NCBI RefSeq assembly: GCF_018271975.1
Contig: NZ_JAGUCN010000031.1
Coordinates: 1-59,349, forward strand
DNA: 59,349 nt
Direction of reading: 5' to 3'
Source of the DNA: Carboxylicivirga mesophila
Lineage (GTDB): Bacteria > Bacteroidota > Bacteroidia > Bacteroidales > Marinilabiliaceae
Below the pieces are notes generated by a model. That model was not told where the DNA came from, ran no database searches, and was given only the letters and a program-made list of their open reading frames with translations. Each line of letters starts with the position of its first letter. The first letter of the stretch is position 1. Of the stretch, positions 43,571 through 53,753 are shown piece by piece. Made by a program: the position numbers and the translations under genes.

Positions 43571-45595
43571 TTAGTCATAAAAATTCCACGATACACCAAA
43601 TTTGAGGTTGCGCGGATTACCCGGATACTGATAGGTTGTGTAATAGGGCTCATTAGGGTAGCCCTGGTTTACATGGTCAAATTTGACATAGATACGTGCG
43701 CGTTTTAGCTGCATGTTAATAAATGCATCAACAAACGGGTAATTGCCTATCTTCTGATTGGTCTGGTTAACAAACTGACCTGTAGCAGGCATATACATGG
43801 GTGCATAATACTCAGTGTGATAACGTGCATCAAACCCTATCTGAAAATGTAATACCTTAAACAGTGTGTTTTGGTAGTAGGTGGAGTTGTAAAAGCTAAA
43901 AAGAGGCACAGGTATGTACCTTTCATCGCTTGTATATTGCAAAACAGCATCGTTAACACTGTGAATACGACCTACAATAAAGTGCTTTTTAAGCCTTGCA
44001 TTCAGTACCTGCAGAACGCTGCTGGTTTGGTAAGGCAGGCCATCATCTAGCCAATAGATGTGCTCGGTCAACAGGTTAACACCTCCGCTGAGTTCCAGGC
44101 GACGCGTTGGTATGCGAATACCACCTCGTATGCGAATGCTTTTGACCTGGTTGAAATCTTTGGACCATTGCAAGTGGTTCGAAAAATATTGATTCTCGAA
44201 TAATTCAGGTTGCCGCAGGTAGATGCCTCCATTGGCAAAGAAGCCGGCTGTATCTTTCCGTATTCTGAATTGAGAGTTAAGACTTCCGGTTATTTCTGAG
44301 TCGCCGGCCCGATAGCCTTGAATATAGAGTTTGACACCAGCATTCCACCAGAAATTATCCCCCATATTCTTGAATATTTGTCCGCCAATAGCTGTGGTTA
44401 CAAGTGTCGTGTCACGTGTTTGGTAAACAGGGATTCCTTTACCCTTACTGTCATAGTCCCAGCTGGTTTGACCCGGAAACTTATACATCATCACATCATT
44501 GGTGATATAAGCTCTTAAGCCAAAGCGAAGCAGCGAATTAGCTTCTTCATTGAATTTTATCTGGAATGTATTGGTTAGGTTATTATAGGTAGTGCTATCT
44601 CTGGTTTGCAACGAGTCTCGATAAATATTTGGGTAGAAAGGATTATCGGTTTGATAAAAGAATTCCAGATCGTCGATTTTATACTCGCGCTTGCCATGGT
44701 CGAACTTAAAAGTATGGTAAACGGTGCTGACAGGTTGTTCTGTAGTGGTTGAGTCGTTTTGCTTTACATCAATGTTACCAATTGAAAGGGAGTGGTTATA
44801 AAAGAACTGGTAGTTGGTAATTTTATGACCGGTATTCTTTGTGAAGTTCATTGGAATATCCTCGGGTTTCAGCTGATGCCAATCTACATTAGCATCGCTA
44901 ACGCTTATACCACCGTTTTCCTGATTGTTGATAAGCGCATAAATAAAGGCCATGTGCATGTTGTAACGTTCGCCATTGTAACTACTCCAGAATTTGAAAT
45001 TCTGGTTTTCAGCCTTCTGGTGTTGGTATTGGCCAACCGATGAGCTTAACTGATATTGTATACCTACATTGGTGGCTTTATTAACATTCTGCGTGTACAG
45101 TGCGCTAATGTATTCTTCAGATAAACGTTTAGGTCCCCCGAAATGATAGGTGAGATTCACGTAAGGGGTTTTGGTATTATAAAAATTGAATTTTTTAGGT
45201 TGAGGCAGATAAGCCAGGAATGAATTATAGAACATATGACCATAGTGACGCTGCTGCTCATCAAAAATCATTGACTGATGAGCACTACCCATGTTACCTA
45301 ACCAGGCCTGTGCAATACTTTGACGATAGATTGGATTGTATATTTGGTACCCATTGCTAATGGTGTCAACAGCAACCGTGTCTGAAAAGGTAAAGTCATC
45401 GCGTAGCTGCCAGGTGCGCACATCAGGTGGAATAAAGTCGCCTTTAGGAGCCGATTCTTCGCCCATACGCTCTTGCCCTGCCTGGCCTCTGTTCATTTGG
45501 TCAGGGCCGCTCAGAGTTCTTTGTGCCAGGGAATATGATGCAAATAAAAGACTAATGAAAAGGGTTAAAAGGTATTTGTTGAAGTTGAATGCCAT
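43571..45595 (-). CDS. Putative porin (Bacteroidota 'putative porin' family)
   Basis: 674 residues. A signal peptide (YLLTLFISLLFASYSLAQ) is followed by a linker rich in charged residues. A long series of outer-membrane strands follows, each ending in aromatic residues: FNFYNTKTPYVNLTYHFGGP, VGIQYQLSSSVGQYQHQ, FQIKFNEEANSLLRFGLRAY, and a terminal PRNLKFGVSWNFYD. The early NPIYRQSIAQAWLGNMGSAH and HMFYNSFLAYLP segments are typical of the family. Permeation substrate is unknown. Monocistronic, followed by mltF after 69 bp with its own promoter. Confidence 0.85.
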   Translation of the reverse strand: MAFNFNKYLLTLFISLLFASYSLAQRTLSGPDQMNRGQAGQERMGEESAPKGDFIPPDVRTWQLRDDFTFSDTVAVDTISNGYQIYNPIYRQSIAQAWLGNMGSAHQSMIFDEQQRHYGHMFYNSFLAYLPQPKKFNFYNTKTPYVNLTYHFGGPKRLSEEYISALYTQNVNKATNVGIQYQLSSSVGQYQHQKAENQNFKFWSSYNGERYNMHMAFIYALINNQENGGISVSDANVDWHQLKPEDIPMNFTKNTGHKITNYQFFYNHSLSIGNIDVKQNDSTTTEQPVSTVYHTFKFDHGKREYKIDDLEFFYQTDNPFYPNIYRDSLQTRDSTTYNNLTNTFQIKFNEEANSLLRFGLRAYITNDVMMYKFPGQTSWDYDSKGKGIPVYQTRDTTLVTTAIGGQIFKNMGDNFWWNAGVKLYIQGYRAGDSEITGSLNSQFRIRKDTAGFFANGGIYLRQPELFENQYFSNHLQWSKDFNQVKSIRIRGGIRIPTRRLELSGGVNLLTEHIYWLDDGLPYQTSSVLQVLNARLKKHFIVGRIHSVNDAVLQYTSDERYIPVPLFSFYNSTYYQNTLFKVLHFQIGFDARYHTEYYAPMYMPATGQFVNQTNQKIGNYPFVDAFINMQLKRARIYVKFDHVNQGYPNEPYYTTYQYPGNPRNLKFGVSWNFYD

Positions 45596-45713
45596 ATTAT
45601 TAGAACCAAGTGGTTTGCATTAATAGTTGCTTCGGGCTGAATGGCCCATTCACAAGCAAATATAGACAAAAAGTTTTCAATAGGGTTAACCAGCAGGCTA
45701 TGCCGGCTAATAA

Positions 45714-45742
45714 AAAAGAAGCTATCAGTGACAGCTTCTTTT
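45714..45742 (-). terminator. Terminator after der
   Basis: Stem AAAAGAAGCT (45714-45723)/AGCTTCTTTT (45733-45742) with a 9-nt loop, 5 bp past the der stop. The minus strand continues with T-rich sequence. Confidence 0.8.
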
Positions 45743-45747
45743 GAATA

Positions 45748-47052
45748 TTATTTCTTTCGGAGTACTATGTTTACCTGTACACCTGTGAAGTTCCAGTGCT
45801 CCCTTATCTTGTTTTCGAGAAAACGCTTATAAGGATCCTTTATGTACTGAGGTAAGTTACAAAAGAATGCAAATGTTGGCGATTGCGTTGGCAGCTGGGT
45901 AACATATTTAATCTTGATAAACTTACCTTTGGTTGAAGGCGGTGGAAACTTATCAATCAGCGGTAGCAGTGTATCGTTCAGCTTCGAAGTGGTAATCTTG
46001 GTATTTCTGTTCTCATACACCTGCAGAGAGGCTTCAATGGCTTTATGAATTCGCTGCTTGGTTAAGGCTGATGTAAATACAATCGGGAAATCGGTGTAAG
46101 GTGCCATGGCTTCGCGCACCATAGTTTCGAATTGCTTAATGGTGTGTGTATCCTTTTCAATCAAGTCCCATTTGTTTACCAGCACCACAATGCCCTTCTT
46201 ATTTTTCTGTATCAGGTTGAAAATCTTCTGATCCTGGGTCTCAAAGCCACGTGTAGCATCGATCATCAGCATACATACATCTGAGTTTTCGATAGCTCGT
46301 ATGGCACGCATCACCGAGTAAAATTCCAGGTCTTCGTTCACCTTTGCTTTTTTCCTCAGTCCGGCAGTGTCTACCAAAAAGAAATCGTGGCCAAACTTAT
46401 TATAGCGTGTAAATATCGAATCGCGTGTAGTACCGGCAATGGGTGTTACAATGTTACGCTCCTCGCCAATAAAGGCATTAATGATAGATGATTTACCGGC
46501 ATTGGGACGCCCCACAATGGTGAACTTGGGCAAATCCAGCTCTTCTTCATTCTCGTTTTTTGGGAATAAGGATACCAGTTTATCCAGAAATTCACCTGTT
46601 CCTGCACCATTAATGGCCGAAATAGGATAGAGGTTATCCAGTCCTAATGCATAAAAGTAGCTCGACTCGGCAATACGCTCGTTGTTATCCACCTTGTTAA
46701 CTACCATCATGACCGGCTTTTTAGAACGGCGCAGTATGTCTGCAACACCTTCATCATAGTCTGTGATGCCCGTCACCACATCTACCACAAACACAATAAT
46801 GTCAGCCTCTTCAATGGCAATGAGTACCTGGCTGCGGATAGCTTCTTCAAAGATGTCATCGGAGTTGGTTGCATAGCCTCCGGTATCAATCACCGAAAAG
46901 TCTACACCATTCCAGAAGGCTTTACCATACAAACGGTCGCGTGTTACGCCGGCCATTTCGTCAACAATTGCCTGACGTGTTCCGGTTAATCGATTAAAAA
47001 GTGTTGACTTACCTACGTTTGGGCGGCCAACTATTGCAACTATATTTCCCAT
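45748..47052 (-). CDS. der: Ribosome-associated GTPase Der (EngA)
   Basis: 434 residues, normal length. Two tandem G domains: [14 protein letters not shown] near residue 8, with DTGGYAT and NKVDNNE; then [14 protein letters not shown] near 180, with DTAGLRKK and [11 protein letters not shown]-terminal KH-like domain follows ([20 protein letters not shown]). It is needed for 50S subunit assembly. It follows era on the same strand with an 87-bp gap and has its own -7 element at 47082-47089, so the two GTPases are probably separately transcribed. Confidence 0.97.
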   Translation of the reverse strand: MGNIVAIVGRPNVGKSTLFNRLTGTRQAIVDEMAGVTRDRLYGKAFWNGVDFSVIDTGGYATNSDDIFEEAIRSQVLIAIEEADIIVFVVDVVTGITDYDEGVADILRRSKKPVMMVVNKVDNNERIAESSYFYALGLDNLYPISAINGAGTGEFLDKLVSLFPKNENEEELDLPKFTIVGRPNAGKSSIINAFIGEERNIVTPIAGTTRDSIFTRYNKFGHDFFLVDTAGLRKKAKVNEDLEFYSVMRAIRAIENSDVCMLMIDATRGFETQDQKIFNLIQKNKKGIVVLVNKWDLIEKDTHTIKQFETMVREAMAPYTDFPIVFTSALTKQRIHKAIEASLQVYENRNTKITTSKLNDTLLPLIDKFPPPSTKGKFIKIKYVTQLPTQSPTFAFFCNLPQYIKDPYKRFLENKIREHWNFTGVQVNIVLRKK

Positions 47053-47081
47053 GATGACAATTCTTTTTTATTTCGGGGCTG

Positions 47082-47089
47082 CAAAGGTA
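47082..47089 (-). promoter_or_regulatory. -7 promoter element (TACCTTTG) for der
   Basis: Minus-strand consensus match 30 bp upstream of the der ATG. Confidence 0.5.
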
Positions 47090-47139
47090 ATCAAACCTGT
47101 GCTTAAGACCAATCTTTATTTTTGATTTAGATGGATTTA

Positions 47140-48024
47140 CTACTTTAATTCGTAGCCATGGCCACGTAAAAAGTTATCCTTGTCGCGCCAATCTTTGCTC
47201 ACCTTCACATAAGTTGTAAGGTTCACTTTCTTTTTGAAGAAGCCTTCCAGGTCTTTACGGGCTTCAATACCAACCCACTTAAGCTTAACGCCTTTGTGGC
47301 CGATGATGATGCCTTTTTGTGATTCGCGGGCCACATGAATAACAGCACGTATGTCAATACGTTCTTTGGCCTCCTTAAACTCTTCTACTTCCACCTCTAC
47401 CGAGTAAGGAATTTCCTTTTTGTACTGAATGAGTATCTTTTCACGGATAATCTCTGTCACAAAGAAGCGTTCCGATTTATCCGTTAAGGCCTCTTTATCG
47501 AAGAATGGGGGGGAGTCGGGCAATAATTCAATGATGCGATCGAAAAGATTTTGAACATTGAACTTATGCAGGGCCGACATGGGGAAAACCTCCGCCTTAG
47601 GCAGCTGTTGCTTCCAGAAGTCCATAATGTCATCCAGTTTATTCTGGTCGATCAAATCAATTTTATTGACCACTAATAACACAGGAATATCAGTTTTCTG
47701 CACCGAACTTAGAAAATCATCGTTTTTATCCGGTTTCTCAAAGGTATCGGTAACATATAATATAACGTCGGCATCGGTTAAAGCCGATTTTGAAAACTTA
47801 AGCATCGACTCCTGCAGCTTATAATTGGGTTTGAGCACACCCGGTGTATCCGAAAATACGATTTGATACTCAGGTTTATTAACAATACCAAAAATGCGGT
47901 GACGCGTAGTCTGTGCTTTAGAAGTGATAATAGATAAGCGTTCGCCAACCAACTCATTCGAAAGGGTTGATTTTCCTACGTTGGGGTTACCAACAATATT
48001 TACGAAGCCTGCTTTATGTGTCAT
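47140..48024 (-). CDS. era: GTPase Era
   Basis: 294 residues. G1 is [14 protein letters not shown], the switch region has KAQTTRHRIFGI, G3 is DTPGVLKPNYKLQ and G4 is NKIDLIDQ. The C-terminal KH domain begins at LTDKSERFFVTEIIREKILI and contains GIIIGHKGVKLKWVGIEARK. Era binds 16S rRNA 3' ends and helps mature the 30S subunit. Located directly upstream of der, a common arrangement. Confidence 0.97.
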   Translation of the reverse strand: MTHKAGFVNIVGNPNVGKSTLSNELVGERLSIITSKAQTTRHRIFGIVNKPEYQIVFSDTPGVLKPNYKLQESMLKFSKSALTDADVILYVTDTFEKPDKNDDFLSSVQKTDIPVLLVVNKIDLIDQNKLDDIMDFWKQQLPKAEVFPMSALHKFNVQNLFDRIIELLPDSPPFFDKEALTDKSERFFVTEIIREKILIQYKKEIPYSVEVEVEEFKEAKERIDIRAVIHVARESQKGIIIGHKGVKLKWVGIEARKDLEGFFKKKVNLTTYVKVSKDWRDKDNFLRGHGYELK

Positions 48025-48236
48025 AGTCCTTTTGTTTTCTGCTGCGAAGATACGATAAATAGTTAAGTGCTGATGAGAATCATTTATCCCAGAATCATAT
48101 TCGGTGGCTTTTGAAAGCTTTAGGCTTTGCTTTGTAAATGAAAAGAAAGAAAAAGACGGTTTATCTGATTGCTTTTCGTTAGCTTTGAAGGTGTCTCATT
48201 TTTAAAAGGAACTATAAATCTTAAATTTCAATAAGT

Positions 48237-50534
48237 ATGAAGGTTATAAATGGCTTCTGCATCCTGTTAATTTTAACGCTTATGGCATGTAGTACACAAT
48301 CAACGCATCAAAGCTACAACGATGGCATTAACGTGGTGCCCTTGCCCAATCAACTGGTTGAGCAGGAAGGTGAATTTGTTTTAAATAGCTCGAGCCAGTG
48401 GGTGGTAACAGGCGAAGAGGCTAGTGCAATTGTTAATTTTATCAATAGCAAAGTGAAACAATCAACTGGTTTTGATTTGACTATAGCCAATGAGGCACCG
48501 GATAATAATTATATCGCTGTTGAGCTGGACGAGTCGCTGCCCATCAATGAAGAGGGGTATAGCTTGTCGGTATCAACTGAGAAAGTCCAACTAAAAGCAA
48601 AAACAGCTCAGGGAGTATTCTATGCTTTACAAACCTTGTTGCAACTATTGCCTGCTGAGATTGAAAGTCCAACATTGGTAAAGCATGTGGAGTGGGCGAT
48701 TCCGGCAGTGGAAATTACGGATGAACCTCGTTTTACCTGGCGCGGCATGCACCTGGATGTGTGTCGTCATTTTGTGCCGGTTGAAGATATTAAGAAGCAT
48801 CTGGATATGCTGGCCATGTTTAAGATGAATACATTTCATTGGCATTTGACTGAAGATCAGGCCTGGCGCATTGAGATTAAGAAATATCCCAAATTGGTTG
48901 AAGTGGGAGCTACCCGCACCGAAGGCGAAGGCTTTGAGCATGCAGGTTTTTATACACAAGAAGAGGTGAAAGAGATTGTGACCTATGCTGCTGAACGCTT
49001 TATTACGGTGGTGCCTGAGATTGAATTACCCGGACATGCGCTGGCTGCATTGGCTGCCTATCCTGAGTATTCATGTACGGGCGGACCGTTTGAAGTGCGC
49101 AAAGTATGGGGGGTAGAACCTGATGTATACTGTGCGGGTAAAGAAGCAACTTTTCATTTTCTTGAAGATGTAATTGATGAAGTGGTAGCCTTGTTCCCTT
49201 CGGTTTATTTCCATATTGGTGGCGACGAATGTCCTAAAGAACGCTGGAAAGAGTGTACCGATTGTCAGAAGCGTATGAAGCAGGAAGGCCTGGCCGATGA
49301 GCATGAGCTACAAAGCTATTTTGTGAAGCGCATTGAGAAGGTATTGATAGCACATGGCAAAAAGATGATTGGCTGGGATGAGATACTGGAAGGTGGATTG
49401 GCTGAATCGGCAGCCGTGATGTCGTGGCGTGGTGAAAAAGGTGGCATTGAAGCCGCTTCGCAGGGGCATGATGTGGTGATGACCCCCGGCAACTGGTGTT
49501 ACCTCGACCATTACCAGGGCGATTATCGTGTTGAGCCGGTTGCTATTGGTGGTTACACCACATTAGAAGAGTCATACAGTTATGAGCCGGTGCCAGCCGA
49601 GCTGCCGGAAGAGAAGGCTAAGCACGTGCTGGGCACACAAGGCAATGTGTGGACCGAATACATGTATACCCCCGAATTGGTTGAGTACCGGGTGTATCCG
49701 CGTTTGATTGCCTTGGCCGAAGTTAACTGGGCCAATAAAGAGAATAAGGACTATGACGGTTTTGCTACACGTATTAACAACCAGCTGGTACGTATGGATC
49801 AGCATGGGATTAATTACCACATTCCTTTGCCCGAAGGACCGGTTAATAAGGTGGTATTTACTGATAATACCAAACTGGAGTTTTCTAATACCCGCAATTA
49901 TCCTATGGTGTATACAACTGATGGCAGCGAACCATTAGCCTATTCAAATGAATACAAGCAGCCATTAATATTTGCTGAAAATAAGACCATCAATATTGCA
50001 ACGCTGTTGCCAAGTGGTAAAATGAGTAAGGTAAGAACCATTACCATTGAAAAGACGACTATGAAACCTGCTGTAGATGTAGAAACCGGCAAAGTGGGGT
50101 TGGCGGAGCAATACACAGAGGGTACATTTATTAAAGTGGCTGAACTGGATAAAGTGACCGACTGGCAAACGCGCGATGGCTTTATTGAAAACAAAGGTCC
50201 AAAATATCGTAAGAGCGATTATAATGATCCGTCGGCGCATATATATACCGGTTATCTGATGATTGAAGAGGAAGGTATCTATGAGTTCCAGACTAACCTG
50301 GACCAGTTTTTTATTGCTGAGGAGCTGTTGATTAACAACGATGGTGAGGTGAAGCGCTTCTCGCGCAACAACAGTACCATTGCCCTGGCAAAAGGTAAGC
50401 ACCCGGTTAAGCTGGTTTATCTCAATAATATTATTGGTGGTTGGCCTCAGGCATGGAACGGGCCAAAGGTGCAATATCGCTTATTGGGTGATGAAGAGTT
50501 TAAGGTTATTGACAATACGCAGTATAGCTACTAG
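48237..50534 (+). CDS. Beta-N-acetylhexosaminidase, GH20, lipoprotein
   Basis: 765 residues with a lipobox (LILTLMAC, Cys18), so probably surface or periplasmic. A GH20b N-terminal domain is followed by the TIM barrel: FTWRGMHLDVCRHFVPVEDI, FHWHLTEDQAWRIEIKKYP, VPEIELPGHALAALAAYPEY and the catalytic pair in HIGGDECPKERW (Asp330-Glu331). The later barrel includes GWDEILEGGLAESAAVMSWR and LGTQGNVWTEYM. After about residue 540 come a chitobiase-like beta domain (PMVYTTDGSEPLAYSNEYKQ) and a PA14-like module (YTGYLMIEEEGIYEFQTNLD). It removes terminal GlcNAc/GalNAc from glycans or muropeptides. Confidence 0.95.
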   Translation: MKVINGFCILLILTLMACSTQSTHQSYNDGINVVPLPNQLVEQEGEFVLNSSSQWVVTGEEASAIVNFINSKVKQSTGFDLTIANEAPDNNYIAVELDESLPINEEGYSLSVSTEKVQLKAKTAQGVFYALQTLLQLLPAEIESPTLVKHVEWAIPAVEITDEPRFTWRGMHLDVCRHFVPVEDIKKHLDMLAMFKMNTFHWHLTEDQAWRIEIKKYPKLVEVGATRTEGEGFEHAGFYTQEEVKEIVTYAAERFITVVPEIELPGHALAALAAYPEYSCTGGPFEVRKVWGVEPDVYCAGKEATFHFLEDVIDEVVALFPSVYFHIGGDECPKERWKECTDCQKRMKQEGLADEHELQSYFVKRIEKVLIAHGKKMIGWDEILEGGLAESAAVMSWRGEKGGIEAASQGHDVVMTPGNWCYLDHYQGDYRVEPVAIGGYTTLEESYSYEPVPAELPEEKAKHVLGTQGNVWTEYMYTPELVEYRVYPRLIALAEVNWANKENKDYDGFATRINNQLVRMDQHGINYHIPLPEGPVNKVVFTDNTKLEFSNTRNYPMVYTTDGSEPLAYSNEYKQPLIFAENKTINIATLLPSGKMSKVRTITIEKTTMKPAVDVETGKVGLAEQYTEGTFIKVAELDKVTDWQTRDGFIENKGPKYRKSDYNDPSAHIYTGYLMIEEEGIYEFQTNLDQFFIAEELLINNDGEVKRFSRNNSTIALAKGKHPVKLVYLNNIIGGWPQAWNGPKVQYRLLGDEEFKVIDNTQYSY

Positions 50535-50553
50535 TGCGATAATGAAGTATGAA

Positions 50554-50584
50554 AAAGAGGCTGTCCTTATGGGGCAGCCTTTTT
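50554..50584. terminator. Bidirectional terminator between GH20 and DUF2255 genes
   Basis: Stem AAAGAGGCTGtCC/GGgGCAGCCTTTTT with a 4-nt loop, between the convergent stops at 50534 and 50587. Confidence 0.85.
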
Positions 50585-50586
50585 AT

Positions 50587-50979
50587 TTATCCTTCTTTAT
50601 CAAATAAAAATTCCATGGTATAATTGGCATATTCAGGTTGAGTAATGCCTTTGGTATATTTAAGGTTATGCGCCTGGTTGTACTTATCCAGATAGGCTTT
50701 GTCAATATGCAGGTTAATGGCGTCATCTTTATCCACCTTCTTTCCATGGATGTTAATAACCTGGTTGTTATACTTTATCTGGCCAAGGCCTGTCTTTAAT
50801 ATCTCAGTAAACCAACTTTTGGGACTTTTATTCCAGCTTCGGGCAAATACGCGATTATCCACCTGAACCATCCATATTTTCAGGAATGTTTCTCTGGTGT
50901 TTCCACCTTTAATTTCTATCAGTGTATTGGCTTCTAAATACTCGTAAAAATCAATCGGGAAATGTCGTGAATTATTCAT
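50587..50979 (-). CDS. DUF2255 family protein
   Basis: 130 residues, no signal peptide. The pattern IEIKGGNTRETFLKIWMVQV, NRVFARSWNKSPKSWFTEIL, then NIHGKKVDKDDAINLHIDKA is that of DUF2255, a flavin-reductase-like split-barrel family of unknown function that binds small molecules. It ends with an EYANYTMEFLFDKEG tail. It is separated by 17 bp from the exported protein upstream, so the two form a possible operon. Confidence 0.75.
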   Translation of the reverse strand: MNNSRHFPIDFYEYLEANTLIEIKGGNTRETFLKIWMVQVDNRVFARSWNKSPKSWFTEILKTGLGQIKYNNQVINIHGKKVDKDDAINLHIDKAYLDKYNQAHNLKYTKGITQPEYANYTMEFLFDKEG

Positions 50980-50996
50980 TGTTGATTAGTCTATAA

Positions 50997-51698
50997 CTAC
51001 TTGTTGTGTGTTTCCTTTTTATAACTCCCTTCAAATGGGCAGTTCATGCCGTGGTAGTCACAGTTTTTCTCTGTCAGATTAAGCATCTGATTAGAAAAAA
51101 CAAACTGTATTTCTTCACAGTTTTCTACTGCGTAATTGCCTTCTTTAAAATCGGTTAATTCGATTAATCCTTTTAAATACCCGGCACAGCCTGATTCTGT
51201 GCCATTGCTGATGCTGAAAGCAAAGGTGTTGTCCGCAATGTGTTCCAGCTCAACTGAACCAAGGTATTTCTCCGAATTAATGTTGCTTTCATAGCGGCCT
51301 TCAATTTCAGAGGCCTTGATATTCTGACTTATTGTGTTGTCGGCATATATTAGTGTATTGAACTTCATTGTTTTGTTCTGTGGTTTATTTGTCCATATCC
51401 CACTAAAGGACTTATCATCTAAATCACCCATGAAGCCAATTTCGAATTCAGATTCATAACCCGGGGATTCATTTAAAACAACTTTGTTGTCCTTGATTTC
51501 ACCCTCCAACAATATCTTCGATTTATATTTATCGTAGTAGTAAAAGCCTATAACTTTTTCTCCCTGAATAGTCAAGGTCATTAAAATGGCATATTTGTCA
51601 TTGATGGAGCCGGAAAGGTTGATGGTTCTTTTGGGTAACTGGGCTGATAGGCTAAAAGAAATTATCAATCCCCATAATAATAAGCTGATATACTTCAT
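50997..51698 (-). CDS. Exported hypothetical protein
   Basis: 233 residues with a signal peptide (MKYISLLLWGLIISFSLSAQ). The mature part has repeated beta-type segments (INDKYAILMTLTIQGEKVIG; FYYYDKYKSKILLEGEIKDN; GYESEFEIGFMGDLDDKSFS) and several Cys near the end (CAGYLKG, NCEEIQF, KNCDYHGMNCPFEG), probably paired by disulfides. This looks like a lipid- or ligand-binding beta sandwich, but I cannot name the family. It is upstream of the DUF2255 gene by 17 bp. Confidence 0.6.
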   Translation of the reverse strand: MKYISLLLWGLIISFSLSAQLPKRTINLSGSINDKYAILMTLTIQGEKVIGFYYYDKYKSKILLEGEIKDNKVVLNESPGYESEFEIGFMGDLDDKSFSGIWTNKPQNKTMKFNTLIYADNTISQNIKASEIEGRYESNINSEKYLGSVELEHIADNTFAFSISNGTESGCAGYLKGLIELTDFKEGNYAVENCEEIQFVFSNQMLNLTEKNCDYHGMNCPFEGSYKKETHNK

Positions 51699-51754
51699 AG
51701 GTAGGTTATTTTATGTACACCTTAAAAATTCAATAATAACTGGTAGAATATGAA

Positions 51755-51782
51755 AGAGGCCGTCCGTTCTGGGCGGCCTCTT
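51755..51782 (-). terminator. Terminator after the YwqK-repeat gene
   Basis: Stem AGAGGCCGtCC/GGgCGGCCTCT with a short loop, 22 bp past the stop at 51804; moderate T-rich tail on the minus strand. Confidence 0.7.
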
Positions 51783-51803
51783 CGTATGTGATGGTTAGTG
51801 CTG

Positions 51804-53711
51804 TTAAAACAGCTTTTCTTCGGTAAGCTCACCATTGGTGTAATACTCTTCTTTGGATAGTTCCCCCACTTCATTCCACATGCTTTGGATACCTTCTTTT
51901 TTATCCTGTACAAAATTAACGGTAGATGACACTAAGCCATTGTTATGATACCAGGTCCATTCGCCTTCTTTCTTATTGTCTTTTACTGTGCCAGCGGCAA
52001 ACAGTTCGCCTGTTTCGAAATAGATTTTCATGTCGCCCGACTCACGCCCTGCCTCATAGAAATGCTCCAGGTAGGTGCTTTGGGTTGTTTCGTACAGGGT
52101 TATCCAGTTGCCGTCGCGTAAGCCATCGACGATAGAGCCCGATTCCAGCACCTTTTTCATATCGGCATAATAAGAGGTGTAATAGCCATTGCCATCCACC
52201 ACCATGGCTTTACCATCGGGGTTCCACGAATGATTGATTTGATAGGTGCTGTTGGCATACACACCTTCTTCCTGCAGCTGGCCGTTTTCGTAGTAGGTTA
52301 GCCATTTACCGTGCTGCAAACCCTCTTTGACCAAACCCTCTGCCAGCAGCTGTCCGGAAGCAAAATAGGTTTTAAAATGCCCGTTGCCTGCCTTGACCAG
52401 TTGAATACCCTGTTCGTTCCATGTATCCTGAATCAATACGGTTTCTTCATCTTTATGATTAAGGATGTTTTCGGGCTTACCACTTTCGAAATAGTGCCTC
52501 CAGATGCCATGGGCCATACCGTCTTTCATCATGCCTTCAGATGCCAGCTGACCATTTTCGTGGTACGATTTCCAGATGCCTTCCTGAAGGCTTCTGTGGT
52601 AGTTGCCCTCCTGCTGCAGCTGCGAGGTATCATACCAGTTTTTCCACAGCCCTGTCATGCGGCCATCTTCATAGCGGCCTGAATCCAGTTTAACACCGTT
52701 ATCGTAATAGCTGGTCCACAGGCCATGTTCGAGCCCTGAGCGGTAATACCCTTCCCGTACCAGCTGGCCCGACTCGTTGAACCATTGCCATAAGCTATCG
52801 GGTGTGCCCTCGGTAAAATGTGCAATCAGCTGTGTGTTGCCATTCTCATACCAATAGGTCCACTTGCCGTTTTCTTTGCTGTGCACCAGTTCACCTTCCG
52901 ACATGCGCTTGCCTGACTCGTAGGTGTAGGTCTGGAAACCACTGACCCCGCTGTTAACCGTGATAAGGAAGAAGCCCATCACCACAATTGAAACGATGAC
53001 CAGCGGCATGCGCAGCTTGTAGTTGGCCGGGAAGCCTTCCGATTTGTTTTCCTGAATCATCTTTATTTCCAGCTCCGACACCCGCCTGAAAGCCAGTTTG
53101 TAACCTTCGAAAACGGCGATGCCATAAAACAGGATGTCCATGGGACTAAAGGACTCCACCAGTATATCGATGATGATGCCGAAGTTGAGGTAGGAGAGCA
53201 CCTCAATGTAGCTTAATGACTCGGCATGGGCATAAAAGCCCACCTCGCTAAACAGGTTGCCGCTTAGGCAGCCCAGTAAAGCCAGTCCTGCTCCCAGGAA
53301 ACCAAATTTCTGGTCGATACCGGCACCAAAGAAACGAACGGCAAAGCCCACGATAAGCCCCACGCCAATGGCCATGTAGCCAATCTGGTATTGAGTGCTA
53401 ACGGTGATGGCGGCCCACAGCACACCGCTGATGAGGCTGGCCAGCAAACCGCCAATGAGGGCATAGTAAAAATCCTGGTGTTCCTTTAGTTGATTAAGGC
53501 TATTGGCATCAAGGCCTCTTAAAATGCTTTGGTCGGTGTCATTGGCTGTATCAATCACCGTATCCTTCACGTATTCATCGCGCTTGAAGTGTTTGCAGGA
53601 TGTTTCAAAATCGGCCTTTTCACCTGTTAAGCGGCACAGCAGGCCCTGCTGAATATCGCTCTGCCGGTTGGTACATTTCTTACAAAACGCTAGTTGCTCT
53701 TGTCTGGTCAT
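51804..53711 (-). CDS. Membrane protein with YwqK/MORN-type repeats
   Basis: 635 residues in three parts. Residues 1-45 have a cysteine pattern (FCKKCTNRQSD...LLCRLTG...TSCKHF) that may bind zinc. Residues about 80-270 hold four to six membrane helices, including VRFFGAGIDQKFGFLGAGLA. From about 285 on there are some 12 copies of a 23-residue MORN_2/YwqK repeat, such as GKWTYWYENGNTQLIAHFTE and GIWKSYHENGQLASEGMMKD. The repeats are often labelled 'toxin-antitoxin YwqK antitoxin', a label without support here. The repeat domain lies outside or inside the membrane depending on helix number. Function unknown. Confidence 0.8.
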   Translation of the reverse strand: MTRQEQLAFCKKCTNRQSDIQQGLLCRLTGEKADFETSCKHFKRDEYVKDTVIDTANDTDQSILRGLDANSLNQLKEHQDFYYALIGGLLASLISGVLWAAITVSTQYQIGYMAIGVGLIVGFAVRFFGAGIDQKFGFLGAGLALLGCLSGNLFSEVGFYAHAESLSYIEVLSYLNFGIIIDILVESFSPMDILFYGIAVFEGYKLAFRRVSELEIKMIQENKSEGFPANYKLRMPLVIVSIVVMGFFLITVNSGVSGFQTYTYESGKRMSEGELVHSKENGKWTYWYENGNTQLIAHFTEGTPDSLWQWFNESGQLVREGYYRSGLEHGLWTSYYDNGVKLDSGRYEDGRMTGLWKNWYDTSQLQQEGNYHRSLQEGIWKSYHENGQLASEGMMKDGMAHGIWRHYFESGKPENILNHKDEETVLIQDTWNEQGIQLVKAGNGHFKTYFASGQLLAEGLVKEGLQHGKWLTYYENGQLQEEGVYANSTYQINHSWNPDGKAMVVDGNGYYTSYYADMKKVLESGSIVDGLRDGNWITLYETTQSTYLEHFYEAGRESGDMKIYFETGELFAAGTVKDNKKEGEWTWYHNNGLVSSTVNFVQDKKEGIQSMWNEVGELSKEEYYTNGELTEEKLF

Positions 53712-53753
53712 TTTCTTTGGTGTTGTAGATTTTTTATAGGTGGATTTGAGGTT

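Noticed and set aside
51804-53711. Toxin-antitoxin system based on the 'YwqK antitoxin' label
   Set aside because: Only MORN_2-type repeats are present; there is no toxin gene beside it and the protein is a large membrane protein.
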